Shown piece by piece: positions 7,645 through 15,773 of a DNA stretch of 18,879 nt. Source of the DNA: Clostridia bacterium (GTDB taxonomy: Bacteria > Bacillota_A > Clostridia > Peptostreptococcales > JAAYPU01). Each line of letters opens with the position of its first letter. Positions within the stretch are counted from its first letter, which is position 1. Under the pieces are notes generated by a model. The model searched no databases and was not told where the DNA came from. It saw only the letters and a program-made list of their open reading frames with translations. The position numbers and the translations under genes are program-made. Location: contig JAKSCF010000596.1 of NCBI GenBank assembly GCA_022360735.1, forward strand, positions 1-18,879. Direction: 5' to 3'.

Positions 7645-8880
7645 CTAACATGCCATGGTGGTCACTATTTTATAAAGAAGCTGTATCCCATTCTTAATAT
7701 CAGAAGCCCTTACCTCTTCATTCTTATTATGGCTTACACCATCAATACAAGGAATAAAAATAAGGGTTGATTTTACCACATCGGCAATATTCATGGTATC
7801 GTGTCCTGCACCACTTTGCATGATTTCATAAGATAATCCCAGATCAAGACAACTTTGCTTTACCAGATAATTCAAATCCTTATCCAAAGCTACAGGGTTT
7901 TCATCACAAAGTATCTCAGTATTGTATTTCAATCCACGATTTTTACAGATCTGGTCAATTGCTAATTGAATGGTTCCATAACATTTAATAACACTATCTT
8001 TTTTGATGCCTCTGATATCCACATAAAGGGCCACATCTCCAGGCACAATATTCATGGCACCATTAATAACATTGCATTTTCCAACTGTTGCTACAGTTCT
8101 TTTACCTGCTTCCTCATTACCGGCCTTTTCTACGGCTAAGATGATCTCTGCGGCCGCGGCTAAAGCATCACTTCTCATATCCATTGGACAAGCTCCTGAG
8201 TGGGCTGTCTTTCCTATGACTTTAACTTTTAGCCTTGTAGGCGCAGCAATACCTTCTACAACACCGATATTAATCCCTTTATTCTCTAAGACAGGGCCCT
8301 GTTCAATATGAAGCTCAAAAAAAGCTTTAGCTTCACTGAGCTTTTTCTTAGCTGACTCTACATCATCAGGCTTACAACCTCTTTTTACCATCTCATCATA
8401 TAAACTGATACCCGCTTCATCATAATAATTTTTTAGATGTTTGCCTTTAATCTTTCCTGTTATCAATTTGCTCCCTACGGTAGAAATATTAAACCGACTG
8501 GATTCTTCAACTGAAAAGACCACCACTTCAATAGGATTTTTATTCTCTATATTATTTTCTTTTATCATTCGAATGACTTCTAAACCGGCCATAACACCTA
8601 AAACCCCATCATAGCCGCCCCCATCATGAACGCTGTCCACATGGGATCCTACTAAAACGGATGGCAAACTACTATCTGTGCCTTCTTTTCTTGCCCATAT
8701 ATTACCTGCTCCATCCTCCATAATCTCATGATCCAACTCTTGACACATTTTTTTTTTTTCTTTTCGCAAATCCATGTCCTTTTGTGAAAAAGCAAGGCGG
8801 GTAATCCCATGATTCGCCCTATAACCTATTTGGTTGATTTTAGTTAACTCATCGATAAATCGACTAATATTTACTTCCAT
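7645..8880 (-). CDS. M20-family N-carbamoyl-L-amino-acid hydrolase (candidate ureidosuccinase)
   Basis: Members of this amidase family hydrolyse N-carbamoyl amino acids, beta-ureidopropionate or allantoate to the free amine, CO2 and NH3. All metal ligands are visible: His80 (GSHVDSV), Asp91 (GGGYDGVLGV), Glu125/126 (FSVEESSRF), His191 (FELHIEQGPVLE) and His384 (GVSHNKNE). The carboxylate-binding Arg290 (VDIRG) and the GAGHDT loop are also present. Given its neighbours I infer N-carbamoyl-L-aspartate as substrate; the sequence alone does not fix this. I chose the ATG at 8880, preceded by GGGTGAT; a GTG at 8892 in the same frame would include that site. It lies 18 nt after pyrD. The coding region holds a run of 12 A (plus 8748-8759), a slippage-prone site near the N-terminus. 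Confidence 0.88.
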   Translation of the reverse strand: MEVNISRFIDELTKINQIGYRANHGITRLAFSQKDMDLRKEKKKMCQELDHEIMEDGAGNIWARKEGTDSSLPSVLVGSHVDSVHDGGGYDGVLGVMAGLEVIRMIKENNIENKNPIEVVVFSVEESSRFNISTVGSKLITGKIKGKHLKNYYDEAGISLYDEMVKRGCKPDDVESAKKKLSEAKAFFELHIEQGPVLENKGINIGVVEGIAAPTRLKVKVIGKTAHSGACPMDMRSDALAAAAEIILAVEKAGNEEAGKRTVATVGKCNVINGAMNIVPGDVALYVDIRGIKKDSVIKCYGTIQLAIDQICKNRGLKYNTEILCDENPVALDKDLNYLVKQSCLDLGLSYEIMQSGAGHDTMNIADVVKSTLIFIPCIDGVSHNKNEEVRASDIKNGIQLLYKIVTTMAC

Positions 8881-8898
8881 TTCATCACCCACATTATC

Positions 8899-9813
8899 TT
8901 ATTCCATAACAATGGACTTAATCAGATCGTCCATATTATCTATACTTTTTTCTATCATAAACTTTTCAATACCTTCTATTATGCCTATCATAACATGAGG
9001 ATTCACCAAATTGGCAACGCCTACCTGTACCGCCGTTGCCCCTGCAATAAAGTATTCAATCGCATCTTTATAATTGGATATTCCGCCTACACCGATAACG
9101 GGAATATCTACAACCTTTGCAACCTGCCATACCATACGAACAACAACAGGTTTGATGGCAGGACCGCATAAACCGCCTACAATATTGGCTAATTTGGGCT
9201 TTCTTGTTTCAATATCGATGGCCATGCTGGTTAAAGTATTGGCTACGGTTAAAGCATCCGCCTTTGCTTCTTGACAAACAAGGGCAATTTCAGCAATATC
9301 GGTTACATTTGGGCTGAGCTTAGGGATAATAACTTTATCCGAATTTTCTTTAACCGTTTTTACCACTTGGTAGGAGGCTTCACAACTCATTCCAAATGAT
9401 CGTCCTTCTTCCTTCAGGTTAGGACAGGATATATTCAGCTCAATACCATCTATATGAGGACATTGATTAAATATCTCTGCAATCCTTTTAAATTCATCAA
9501 TGGAATAAGCGGAAGCACTGGCAATAATAGGCGTATCAAATTGCTGAAAGAAAGGCACCAATTCATTTACAAAATGCTGAGCCCCTTTATTCTGAATCCC
9601 TACGGAATTGATAAGTCCTGCTACAACCTCTGCTATTCTCGGTGGTGGATTCCCCTCTCTGGGCTCTAAGGTAACGCTCTTGGGTACAATGGCACCTAAA
9701 CGGCTCACATCAATAAATTGCGCAGATTCTACCCCAAAGGTTCCTGAGGCCGGCAGCACCGGATTCTTACATCTTATATGACCAATATTCACTTCTAAAT
9801 TTGGTGTTCCCAT
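8899..9813 (-). CDS. pyrD: Dihydroorotate dehydrogenase, class 1B type
   Basis: This FMN enzyme interconverts dihydroorotate and orotate. Class 1B forms work with PyrK, which is encoded two genes downstream. The protein is 304 aa, the normal length. Substrate and catalytic residues typical of class 1 are present: Asn69 (LINSVG), Asn127, catalytic Cys130 and Asn132 (LNISCPN), Lys165 (PKLSPN), Asn192-Thr193 (VANTLT). The stretch SVTLEPREGNPPPR and GGLCGPAIKP are PyrDB signatures. One change is notable: TSMAID where TGMAID is usual, in the loop beside the substrate. AGAAGG lies 7 nt before the ATG. No other pyrimidine synthesis gene is near, and transporter and amidase genes flank it, so I infer a catabolic role, reducing orotate. 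Confidence 0.93.
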   Translation of the reverse strand: MGTPNLEVNIGHIRCKNPVLPASGTFGVESAQFIDVSRLGAIVPKSVTLEPREGNPPPRIAEVVAGLINSVGIQNKGAQHFVNELVPFFQQFDTPIIASASAYSIDEFKRIAEIFNQCPHIDGIELNISCPNLKEEGRSFGMSCEASYQVVKTVKENSDKVIIPKLSPNVTDIAEIALVCQEAKADALTVANTLTSMAIDIETRKPKLANIVGGLCGPAIKPVVVRMVWQVAKVVDIPVIGVGGISNYKDAIEYFIAGATAVQVGVANLVNPHVMIGIIEGIEKFMIEKSIDNMDDLIKSIVME

Positions 9814-9834
9814 TTTATAACCTTCTCTCTACAT

Positions 9835-11109
9835 CTATTTTAATAGATTAGGGATAAACAATGAAATTTGTGGTATGTAAGTAATCAGTGCTAATGCAAT
9901 CACATCCACAACAAAGAATCTTGCTATCCCCGGCAGCATTTCTACTAAATCCAGCTTGGTAATAGAACTGGTTACAAAAATATTCATACCAAAAGGTGGT
10001 GTAAACATACCAATTGCTAGGTTAGATATCATAATAGCGCCTAAATGAACAGGATCAATCCCCAGTGTCCCTATGATTGGGAAAATAAGCGGTGTAATGA
10101 TTATAATCGCTGCAATACCTTCCATAAACATGCCTAATACCAGTAACACAATATTTAATAATAATAAAAATAATACCTTTGATGTAATGCTGCCCAAAAC
10201 ACTTGTTGTAATGGTTTGGGGTACTTGGCCTACTGTCAGCATCCATCCCAAGGCTTGGGCTGCAGCAACCAATACCAGAACCTGAGCACATGTTACGGCA
10301 GAAGTTTTACAGGCTTCAAATATTCCTTTAAAGGTCAACTCTTTATAGACAAATTTACCAATGAATACAGCATAGATAACGGATACGCCTGCTGCTTCTG
10401 TTGGCGTAAAAATACCTGAATATATGCCTCCTAATATGATAACAGGAACAAGTAACGCCCACCAAGCGTCTTTAATGCTTCTCATTAACACGGTATAGGA
10501 TGCCTTTTTATCCTTGGGTACACCCAGTTTTTCAGAATAATAATAAATATAGATTAAACTAGCGCATCCGTAAACGATTCCGGCTCCGATACCGGCCATG
10601 AAAAGAGCTCCTACGGATACACCTGTTACAGAAGCATAGACAATCAATGTAATACTTGGCGGTATAATCAAAGCGACTGATCCGGAGGATGCCAATAATC
10701 CGGCTGCAAATGAAGGGGGATATTTTGCCTTAACCAGCTCTGGGTACATGGCCTTTCCAATGGCGATAACGGTTGACGGGCTTGAACCGGACAAAGCACC
10801 AAAGAACATGGATGACACCTGTGTTGTCATGGCTAAACCTCCTGAAATATGACCCACCAGAGCTTTAGCGCATATTAAAATACGTCGTGATAACCCTCCT
10901 GTATCCATTAGGTTTGCTGCTAAAATAAAGAATGGTAATGCCATTAATGCAAACTTATCGATACCACCAAAAAACCTTTGTATCATAATCATCGGCTGAA
11001 TATCACTAAAAAATATTAAGGCTCCAAAACTGGCTAATCCAAGGGATACATATATGGACGTTCCGCTTAATAGTAAAATAATTGCAAATAATATTAATGC
11101 TTGTATCAT
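9835..11109 (-). CDS. dctM: TRAP transporter large permease (DctM type)
   Basis: The large membrane subunit of a tripartite ATP-independent transporter drives sodium- or proton-coupled uptake of a carboxylate delivered by the binding protein. The protein is 424 aa, standard for DctM, and hydrophobic throughout (about 12 segments). It has family blocks such as GGIDKFALMALPFFILAANL, FFGALSGSSPSTVIAIG, LLASSGSVALIIPPSI and TPTEAAGVSVIYA. AAAGGAG stands 9 nt before the ATG. It lies 39 nt after dctQ and 21 nt before pyrD, so it is co-transcribed with the enzymes. Substrate is not readable from this subunit. Confidence 0.95.
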   Translation of the reverse strand: MIQALILFAIILLLSGTSIYVSLGLASFGALIFFSDIQPMIMIQRFFGGIDKFALMALPFFILAANLMDTGGLSRRILICAKALVGHISGGLAMTTQVSSMFFGALSGSSPSTVIAIGKAMYPELVKAKYPPSFAAGLLASSGSVALIIPPSITLIVYASVTGVSVGALFMAGIGAGIVYGCASLIYIYYYSEKLGVPKDKKASYTVLMRSIKDAWWALLVPVIILGGIYSGIFTPTEAAGVSVIYAVFIGKFVYKELTFKGIFEACKTSAVTCAQVLVLVAAAQALGWMLTVGQVPQTITTSVLGSITSKVLFLLLLNIVLLVLGMFMEGIAAIIIITPLIFPIIGTLGIDPVHLGAIMISNLAIGMFTPPFGMNIFVTSSITKLDLVEMLPGIARFFVVDVIALALITYIPQISLFIPNLLK

Positions 11110-11148
11110 ATTGCGTTACTCCTTTCTTCATTGATTCTATTGGATGAT

Positions 11149-11640
11149 CTATTTCTCTTCTTGTATCTCTTCTGGTGGATTAATTTCTATATCCTTTATG
11201 GTGTAAATTAAATTTCTTACAAGATAGATGATGGACAATGCTGCCCCAATAGGTAAAACCATATATATTAAATAAAGCTGTATCTGTGATGCCGGAGCAA
11301 TTTGTCCCATTTCCTTTGCAAACAAAGTTAACTGTATGCCATATCTCAAAACATAAAAGGAGAACAGTCCGGATAATATGATAATCAAGCATTTAATGAC
11401 TTTTACGAATAATTTGCTGGGGATTCTTAAAATAACATCCACTCCAAAATGAATATTCTTCCTAAAACAAATAGCCGACCCAATAAAAGTTATCCATATC
11501 ATTGCATAGCGTATAAACTCTTCCGCCCACACTGTGCTATGATTAAAGGTACGTAATACTACATTTGCAAACAATACAATGGTAGCAACCAATAATAGAA
11601 TGCCAATTAAGGTTTCTTCAATCTTTGCTAATATTTTCAT
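11149..11640 (-). CDS. dctQ: TRAP transporter small permease (DctQ type)
   Basis: The small membrane subunit of the TRAP transporter is 163 aa with four membrane segments: about 12-30, 45-62, 85-105 and 125-147. The family motif region WAEEFIRYAMIWITFIGSAI follows the first segment. AAGGTGGTGA precedes the ATG by a few nt. It is separated from dctP by 152 nt containing a hairpin, but follows directly into dctM, so Q and M are probably made in similar amounts and P in excess. Confidence 0.93.
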   Translation of the reverse strand: MKILAKIEETLIGILLLVATIVLFANVVLRTFNHSTVWAEEFIRYAMIWITFIGSAICFRKNIHFGVDVILRIPSKLFVKVIKCLIIILSGLFSFYVLRYGIQLTLFAKEMGQIAPASQIQLYLIYMVLPIGAALSIIYLVRNLIYTIKDIEINPPEEIQEEK

Positions 11641-11732
11641 CTTTTCACCACCTTTAAGGTTAATCCGTCTAAAATTAACAACTGGTTTTTACTAAGTTGA
11701 CATATTCTTCTAATCATAAATGTAAAAATTAT

Positions 11733-11767
11733 AGAGCTGGAAAATTATCACAAAACTTTCCAGCTCT
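11733..11767 (-). terminator. Intercistronic hairpin after dctP (attenuator or mRNA stabiliser)
   Basis: On the minus strand AGAGCTGGAAA and TTTCCAGCTCT form a perfect 11-bp stem with a 13-nt loop. It begins 26 nt after the dctP stop. The T content after it is modest (ATAATTTTTAC), so partial termination or protection of the dctP 3' end is likelier than a full stop, because dctQ and dctM follow. Confidence 0.65.
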
Positions 11768-11792
11768 GTATCCATTACCTACTCATGAATGT

Positions 11793-12845
11793 CTATTCAA
11801 GCGCTTTTTTAACTTTTTCAAGATATTCTTTTTGCCAATCTGTTGTTGCATGCTCTTCCCAAACAGGAAGAGATGCTTCTTTAAATGCATTGATTTCTTC
11901 ATCTGTTAAAGCATAGAAGTTAACACCGGATTCTATAATTTTATTCGTATAATCTGCTTCACTTTCAGCATATGCAACACGCTCTGCCTCTCTGCCGTCT
12001 TTCTCGGCTTGAATGATTGCAGCTTGAGCTGTTTCATCTAAGCCATCAAACCAAGGCTTGTTCGCCATGACAACATACATCATCGTTCCGTGATAGCTTT
12101 GGATAATGTTGCCTTGTACTTCATGGAATTTGTTTAAGTAAATCGTCTGGATAGGCTGCTCGTTTCCATCTACAACGCCTTGCTGTAGTGCATTGTAAAG
12201 CTCTGCGTATGGAAGAGGAATTGGTGTAGCTCCCCAAGCTTGATATTGAGATAATAAAAGCGGAGATTCCATTGTTCTCATTTTCACACCTTCAAAATCA
12301 GCCGGCATACGCACTTCAACGTCTTTAGTTGTAAACAGTTTGTATCCACCGAACCAATATCCTAAACCTTTGAATTGTCCTGCTTCTAGTCTGTCTAATG
12401 ATTCTTGCCCAAGGGCGCTGTCTAGGAATGCAAATACCTTCTCAGTATCTTTTGGTAATAAATATGGGAAGTCAATCATTTTGATATCGTCTACAAAAGG
12501 CGTAACTACTGCAATTGGCTGCATGGTCATGTTAATAACGCCCATTTGAGTGCCTTCAACTTGCTCTCTTAAACTGCCAAGTTGCAATGCGGGATAAATT
12601 TCAACTTCAATTCTCGGGTCAATAGCTTCTACCGACTCTTTAAATTTTAAAGCACCAACGTGTTCCGGACTTTCAACCGGTTGATTATGGCTGAACTTTA
12701 TGGATATTTTTTCTTCAGGTGCTTCTGCGTCTCCGCCTTCAGTATCTTCTGGCGCTTTTTCACCGCCACATCCCACTACGCTTACAGCTAATACCAATAC
12801 AAGCATCGCCATTAGAAATCTTAATTTTTTGCCCTTTAATTTCAT
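11793..12845 (-). CDS. dctP: TRAP transporter substrate-binding lipoprotein (DctP type)
   Basis: The extracytoplasmic binding protein catches the carboxylate and hands it to the Q/M permease. The N-terminus is a lipoprotein signal peptide with Cys26 in VVGCGG, followed by an acidic linker (APEDTEGGDAEAPEEK). The protein is 350 aa. It has family marks FPYLLP, the carboxylate-gripping Arg190 in GVKMRTMES, and AWGATPIPLPYAELYNALQQ followed by GVVDG. GAGGAGG lies just before the ATG. Hairpins lie on both sides of the cistron. The TRAP family takes organic acids; orotate, dihydroorotate or carbamoyl-aspartate would each carry the needed carboxylate, but that assignment comes from the neighbours. 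Confidence 0.95.
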   Translation of the reverse strand: MKLKGKKLRFLMAMLVLVLAVSVVGCGGEKAPEDTEGGDAEAPEEKISIKFSHNQPVESPEHVGALKFKESVEAIDPRIEVEIYPALQLGSLREQVEGTQMGVINMTMQPIAVVTPFVDDIKMIDFPYLLPKDTEKVFAFLDSALGQESLDRLEAGQFKGLGYWFGGYKLFTTKDVEVRMPADFEGVKMRTMESPLLLSQYQAWGATPIPLPYAELYNALQQGVVDGNEQPIQTIYLNKFHEVQGNIIQSYHGTMMYVVMANKPWFDGLDETAQAAIIQAEKDGREAERVAYAESEADYTNKIIESGVNFYALTDEEINAFKEASLPVWEEHATTDWQKEYLEKVKKALE

Positions 12846-12875
12846 TTTCTCCTCCTCTTTTAATAATAATAGATT

Positions 12876-12934
12876 TTGTAATTATTCAACAATGATTGCA
12901 GCTATACCACTACCTGTAATCATTGCAATTACAA
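12876..12934 (-). other. Two-tier hairpin between capA-like gene and dctP
   Basis: On the minus strand the outer stem TTGTAATT / AATTACAA (plus 12927-12934 and 12876-12883) encloses an inner stem CAATGATT / AATCATTG (plus 12918-12925 and 12890-12897). Both are perfect 8-bp pairings. The outer arm includes the stop codon of the capA-like gene. No T run follows, so this is not an evident terminator; RNA processing or stabilisation of dctP is possible. Confidence 0.6.
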
Positions 12935-14230
12935 CTTAATCATCCCTCCATCTTCAGAAGTAACAATCTTGGTTCCAAACTCAGCACTAAGCTGTGCCAA
13001 TCTATCTACTATTCTTTCGTTATGTGATAATGCCGGCCATCCTCGCCTATAGGGTGGTAAATCAAAGCCAAGGTCTATGGGGTAAAGCTCAATGGATTTT
13101 AATCCATGGATATCCATAACAAAATGAGCAATAACTGATTCCCATACATATGGGTTAACGCCTAAGCCGATGGTGTTATCTTTATTGCGAACGTGAAGTG
13201 CCTCAGCCACGTCGCAGTCGCCCGATAAGCTGTATTTATTATAAAAATCAGCCGGTAAATAGGCTACCGTATCGTTTTGGAATATGAAATTCCCTAAACT
13301 ATAAAATATAGGACAATGCTTATAAATCTCAATACCTCTTAGAATATGCGGCCCGTGACCAAGTATGGCACATGCCCCTGCATCGATACATTCTCTTGCA
13401 AATTGCTTCATAAATTCTGCAGGCTTACTCTTATCCTCATCTTCCATTTCATGACTGTGAATGCTTACAAGAACAAAATCTGCTTGCCGCTTAGCCTCCA
13501 TAATGGATTTGATGATTCTAGTCTTATCTTGGTTATGAGGATATCGATAGCTTTTATTTTCTGTTCCTTCAACAAAATCATATTGACCGAATTTCAAAAC
13601 ATTTTCTTTCTCAACTGCGAAGCCTTCTTTCACATCAAGATTATACTGAGCGTTGATATCAATCCTACGGACTAAAGATTTTAAGCTGTCATAATACTTT
13701 TTTTCAACTGTATATTCGCTATTGATTCTTAGCCCATTAACCCCCGGGCGTCCCTTCATATCTTTTCTTTGCTCCCCTGCCATCCATGATTCATGAAAAG
13801 TAGTCGTTGCAGCCACAAGGGCAATTCGTCCGTTCTCTGTTTCAATATAAGCAGGTTTTGAAGCTTCTGCCAGATGCTTTCCTATGCCTGCATAAGGAAG
13901 CATTTCTTGTTTTAGATGTTCAATCGTTGCCAATAGACCCCCCTCAGAATAATCCATGGCATGATTATTGGCACAATTCACCAAGTTAAAACCAAACGCT
14001 TTGATATCCTTTAATACATTAGGTTCCGCAATAGCCCAGGTGCCTCCGCTAAAGGCATGAGGGTAGCCTTCAAAATCATGGGTTGTCACTTCCAGGTTAG
14101 TAAATTTTACATCCCCTTTACAAATGATATCTTTCAGTTCATAAAAAGATTGACTTTTATTCTGCATATTTCGTCTTGTTATAAAGCTGTCTCCTGTTAC
14201 AACAAATGATACGCTTTCTTTCAATTTCAA
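12929..14230 (-). CDS. CapA-family (PGA_cap) metallophosphoesterase-like protein, cytosolic
   Basis: CapA/PgsA-type proteins share a metallophosphatase-like fold; the best known act in poly-gamma-glutamate capsule synthesis, but many members have no known function. Family marks: FVVTGDSF (9-16), NLEVT (45-49), NCANNHAMDYSEGGL (85-99), GHGPHILRGIEIY (291-303) and YSLGNFIF (310-317). The usual HWG-E site is SIHSHE (256-261). There is no signal peptide or membrane segment, unlike capsule CapA, so it should be cytosolic. The start is a TTG with GAGAGG just upstream, 12 nt after the amidohydrolase stop, so translation is probably linked. Its place inside a catabolic operon suggests a hydrolase acting on a pathway intermediate or by-product, but I cannot name the reaction. 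Confidence 0.82.
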   Translation of the reverse strand: MKLKESVSFVVTGDSFITRRNMQNKSQSFYELKDIICKGDVKFTNLEVTTHDFEGYPHAFSGGTWAIAEPNVLKDIKAFGFNLVNCANNHAMDYSEGGLLATIEHLKQEMLPYAGIGKHLAEASKPAYIETENGRIALVAATTTFHESWMAGEQRKDMKGRPGVNGLRINSEYTVEKKYYDSLKSLVRRIDINAQYNLDVKEGFAVEKENVLKFGQYDFVEGTENKSYRYPHNQDKTRIIKSIMEAKRQADFVLVSIHSHEMEDEDKSKPAEFMKQFARECIDAGACAILGHGPHILRGIEIYKHCPIFYSLGNFIFQNDTVAYLPADFYNKYSLSGDCDVAEALHVRNKDNTIGLGVNPYVWESVIAHFVMDIHGLKSIELYPIDLGFDLPPYRRGWPALSHNERIVDRLAQLSAEFGTKIVTSEDGGMIKL

Positions 14231-14242
14231 TCTTTCCTCTCT

Positions 14243-15637
14243 TTATGGCTTGATGAGTTCGCCCTTTATTTCGTTAGTTACTTTACCGTCTTTCATTACT
14301 GTAAAACCTCTTACAATAGTGGCTGCCGGTTTTCCTTGTATTTCAAAACCATCAAAAGCTGTTACCTTACTTTTACTATGCAAAGCTTCTTCTCGAATCA
14401 CCATATTTTTATTAAAATCAACGATTGTAAAATCTGCATCTGATCCTACTTGCATTGACCCTTTTCTCGGATAGATGTTATACAATTGAGCCGGATTTTC
14501 TGAAAGCAATGCAGCCAGTTCTTGTTTTGTTATCCGGCCTTTACTAACAGCATCTATCATCAAAGGTCCCAGCGTCTCTACGCCGCACATACCTGCCGGA
14601 ATCTCATGAAGTCCACCTGTTTTTTCTTCTTGAGTATGAGGAGCATGATCCGAGCATACCAAAGAAATGGTTTTATCATGGATACCTTTCCACAAACCTT
14701 CCTGATCTTCTCTGTATTTCACCGGCGGGTAAACCTTTATCTTTGGCCCTAATGCATCAAAAGACAAATGGTTTAAATACAAAAACTGAGGACAAGTCTC
14801 TGCTGTTACGCTTAACCCTTTCTCCTGAGCCATACGAATCGCATCTATTCCATCCTTAGAGCTTACATGTAATATATGTAACGGACAATTGGTCTTTTTA
14901 GAGAAGGATACGGCAGTTTGTATAACCGTTTCTTCTGCAATCACCGGCCTGGACTCTACAAAGCGATCATATTCTCCTAATGCATCATCAATGAGCTCCG
15001 GTTCACTGGTTAATGTCTGAATCAGGTCAGCATTTTCAGCATGGATTGCCAGTTGTTTACCCGTCTTTTCAACTGCTTTAAATATCTTATACACTTCCCC
15101 ATCGTGAAACGGTGGAATCACATCTTTCATATTCGGTTTATAGTTATAGACCAACTGATAGGTGTTTTTATTGACAGCATACCCCCAGAAAAACTTAAAG
15201 GCGATGACACCTGCATGATTTAAATCTTGTAAATCCTCATTATTTAAATCACCTAAACATATTCCCCACATCGCAAAATCCACATGAGCTTTTTGGGATA
15301 AATTTTCTGCCTGTTCTTTAAATTTTTCTACATTGCATACAGCCGGAATCGCATTTGGCATTTCAAATACCATGGTAATCCCTCCAGCTGCAGCCGCCAT
15401 GGTAGAATGAAAAAAGTCTTCTTTATGTTCACTGCCTTTATCCCTGGAGTGAACATGGGTATCGATAAATCCCGGGAAAACATGCATCCCGGTTGCATCA
15501 GTGATTTCTTTTGCCTCTCCGTCAAGTTCTATAGCTGAAATGGCTGAAATCTTTGAATCCTTGATATAGATATTTGCTTTGTACTCTTCTTTTGATGTCA
15601 CAATGGTTCCGTTTTTAATAACATGATCCCATATCAT
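14243..15637 (-). CDS. Dihydroorotase-like cyclic amidohydrolase
   Basis: This binuclear-metal hydrolase opens cyclic amides (dihydroorotase, allantoinase and hydantoinase group). In the 464-aa protein the metal ligands are His61 and His63 (FIDTHVH), probable carboxylated Lys148 (AFKFFWG), His199 (AIHAEN), His257 (ILHVSS) and Asp330 (CSDHAPH). Residues that hold the dihydroorotate carboxylate in dihydroorotases are all kept: Arg65 (HSRDKG), Asn95 (EMPN) and His334 (DHAPH). Allantoinase would have SDHSPC and dihydropyrimidinase TDHC at the last site, so dihydroorotate is the best substrate. The Lys is more typical of allantoinase/hydantoinase-like relatives than of B. anthracis-type dihydroorotase. 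AAAGGAGG precedes the ATG. First enzyme gene after the regulator; predicted product is N-carbamoyl-aspartate. Confidence 0.87.
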   Translation of the reverse strand: MIWDHVIKNGTIVTSKEEYKANIYIKDSKISAISAIELDGEAKEITDATGMHVFPGFIDTHVHSRDKGSEHKEDFFHSTMAAAAGGITMVFEMPNAIPAVCNVEKFKEQAENLSQKAHVDFAMWGICLGDLNNEDLQDLNHAGVIAFKFFWGYAVNKNTYQLVYNYKPNMKDVIPPFHDGEVYKIFKAVEKTGKQLAIHAENADLIQTLTSEPELIDDALGEYDRFVESRPVIAEETVIQTAVSFSKKTNCPLHILHVSSKDGIDAIRMAQEKGLSVTAETCPQFLYLNHLSFDALGPKIKVYPPVKYREDQEGLWKGIHDKTISLVCSDHAPHTQEEKTGGLHEIPAGMCGVETLGPLMIDAVSKGRITKQELAALLSENPAQLYNIYPRKGSMQVGSDADFTIVDFNKNMVIREEALHSKSKVTAFDGFEIQGKPAATIVRGFTVMKDGKVTNEIKGELIKP

Positions 15638-15652
15638 ACTTCCCCCTCCTTT

Positions 15653-15773
15653 GGTTTAACAATGGGTTAACAATGGTTGAACGATGGTTAAACAATAGTT
15701 GAGCAATGGTTGAACAGTAGTTAAACTATCGTTCCACTATTGTTACACTACCGTTTAACTATCGTTTCACTAT
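15653..15773. repeat. Array of eleven 11-bp units with GTTNAAC core
   Basis: Eleven units of exactly 11 bp follow each other without gaps. Examples are GGTTTAACAAT (15653), GGTTAAACAAT (15686), AGTTAAACTAT (15719), CGTTCCACTAT (15730) and CGTTTAACTAT (15752). GTT at positions 2-4 is invariant, and A-C at 7-8 in nearly all. The first six units start with G/A and mostly end AAT, GAT or AGT. The last five end CTAT or CTAC, which is the same motif (ATRGTTNAAC) in opposite orientation, so the array is roughly an inverted repeat as a whole. AACAATAGT (15691-15699) and ACTATTGTT (15736-15744) are exact complements. The array starts inside the last codons of the IclR gene and ends at the ribosome site of the amidohydrolase gene. 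Eleven bases is near one helix turn and not a multiple of three, so it is not coding. Confidence 0.93.

Noticed and set aside
6826..9813. Part of a pyrimidine biosynthesis (pyr) operon
   Set aside because: No pyrB, pyrE, pyrF, carA or carB is nearby, and the genes are interleaved with a TRAP transporter, a carbamoylase and an IclR regulator.
12882..12923. Tiny reading frame MITGSGIAAIIVE inside the hairpin before dctP
   Set aside because: It has no ribosome site and is fully explained by the stem-loop sequence.
7645..15637. Allantoin or hydantoin utilisation locus
   Set aside because: The amidohydrolase has the dihydroorotase motif DHAPH plus the Arg and Asn carboxylate binders, and pyrD/pyrK have no place in allantoin or hydantoin breakdown. 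The alternative is not fully excluded for the M20 enzyme alone.
15653..15773. CRISPR array
   Set aside because: The units are 11 bp and contiguous with no spacers, and there are no cas genes.
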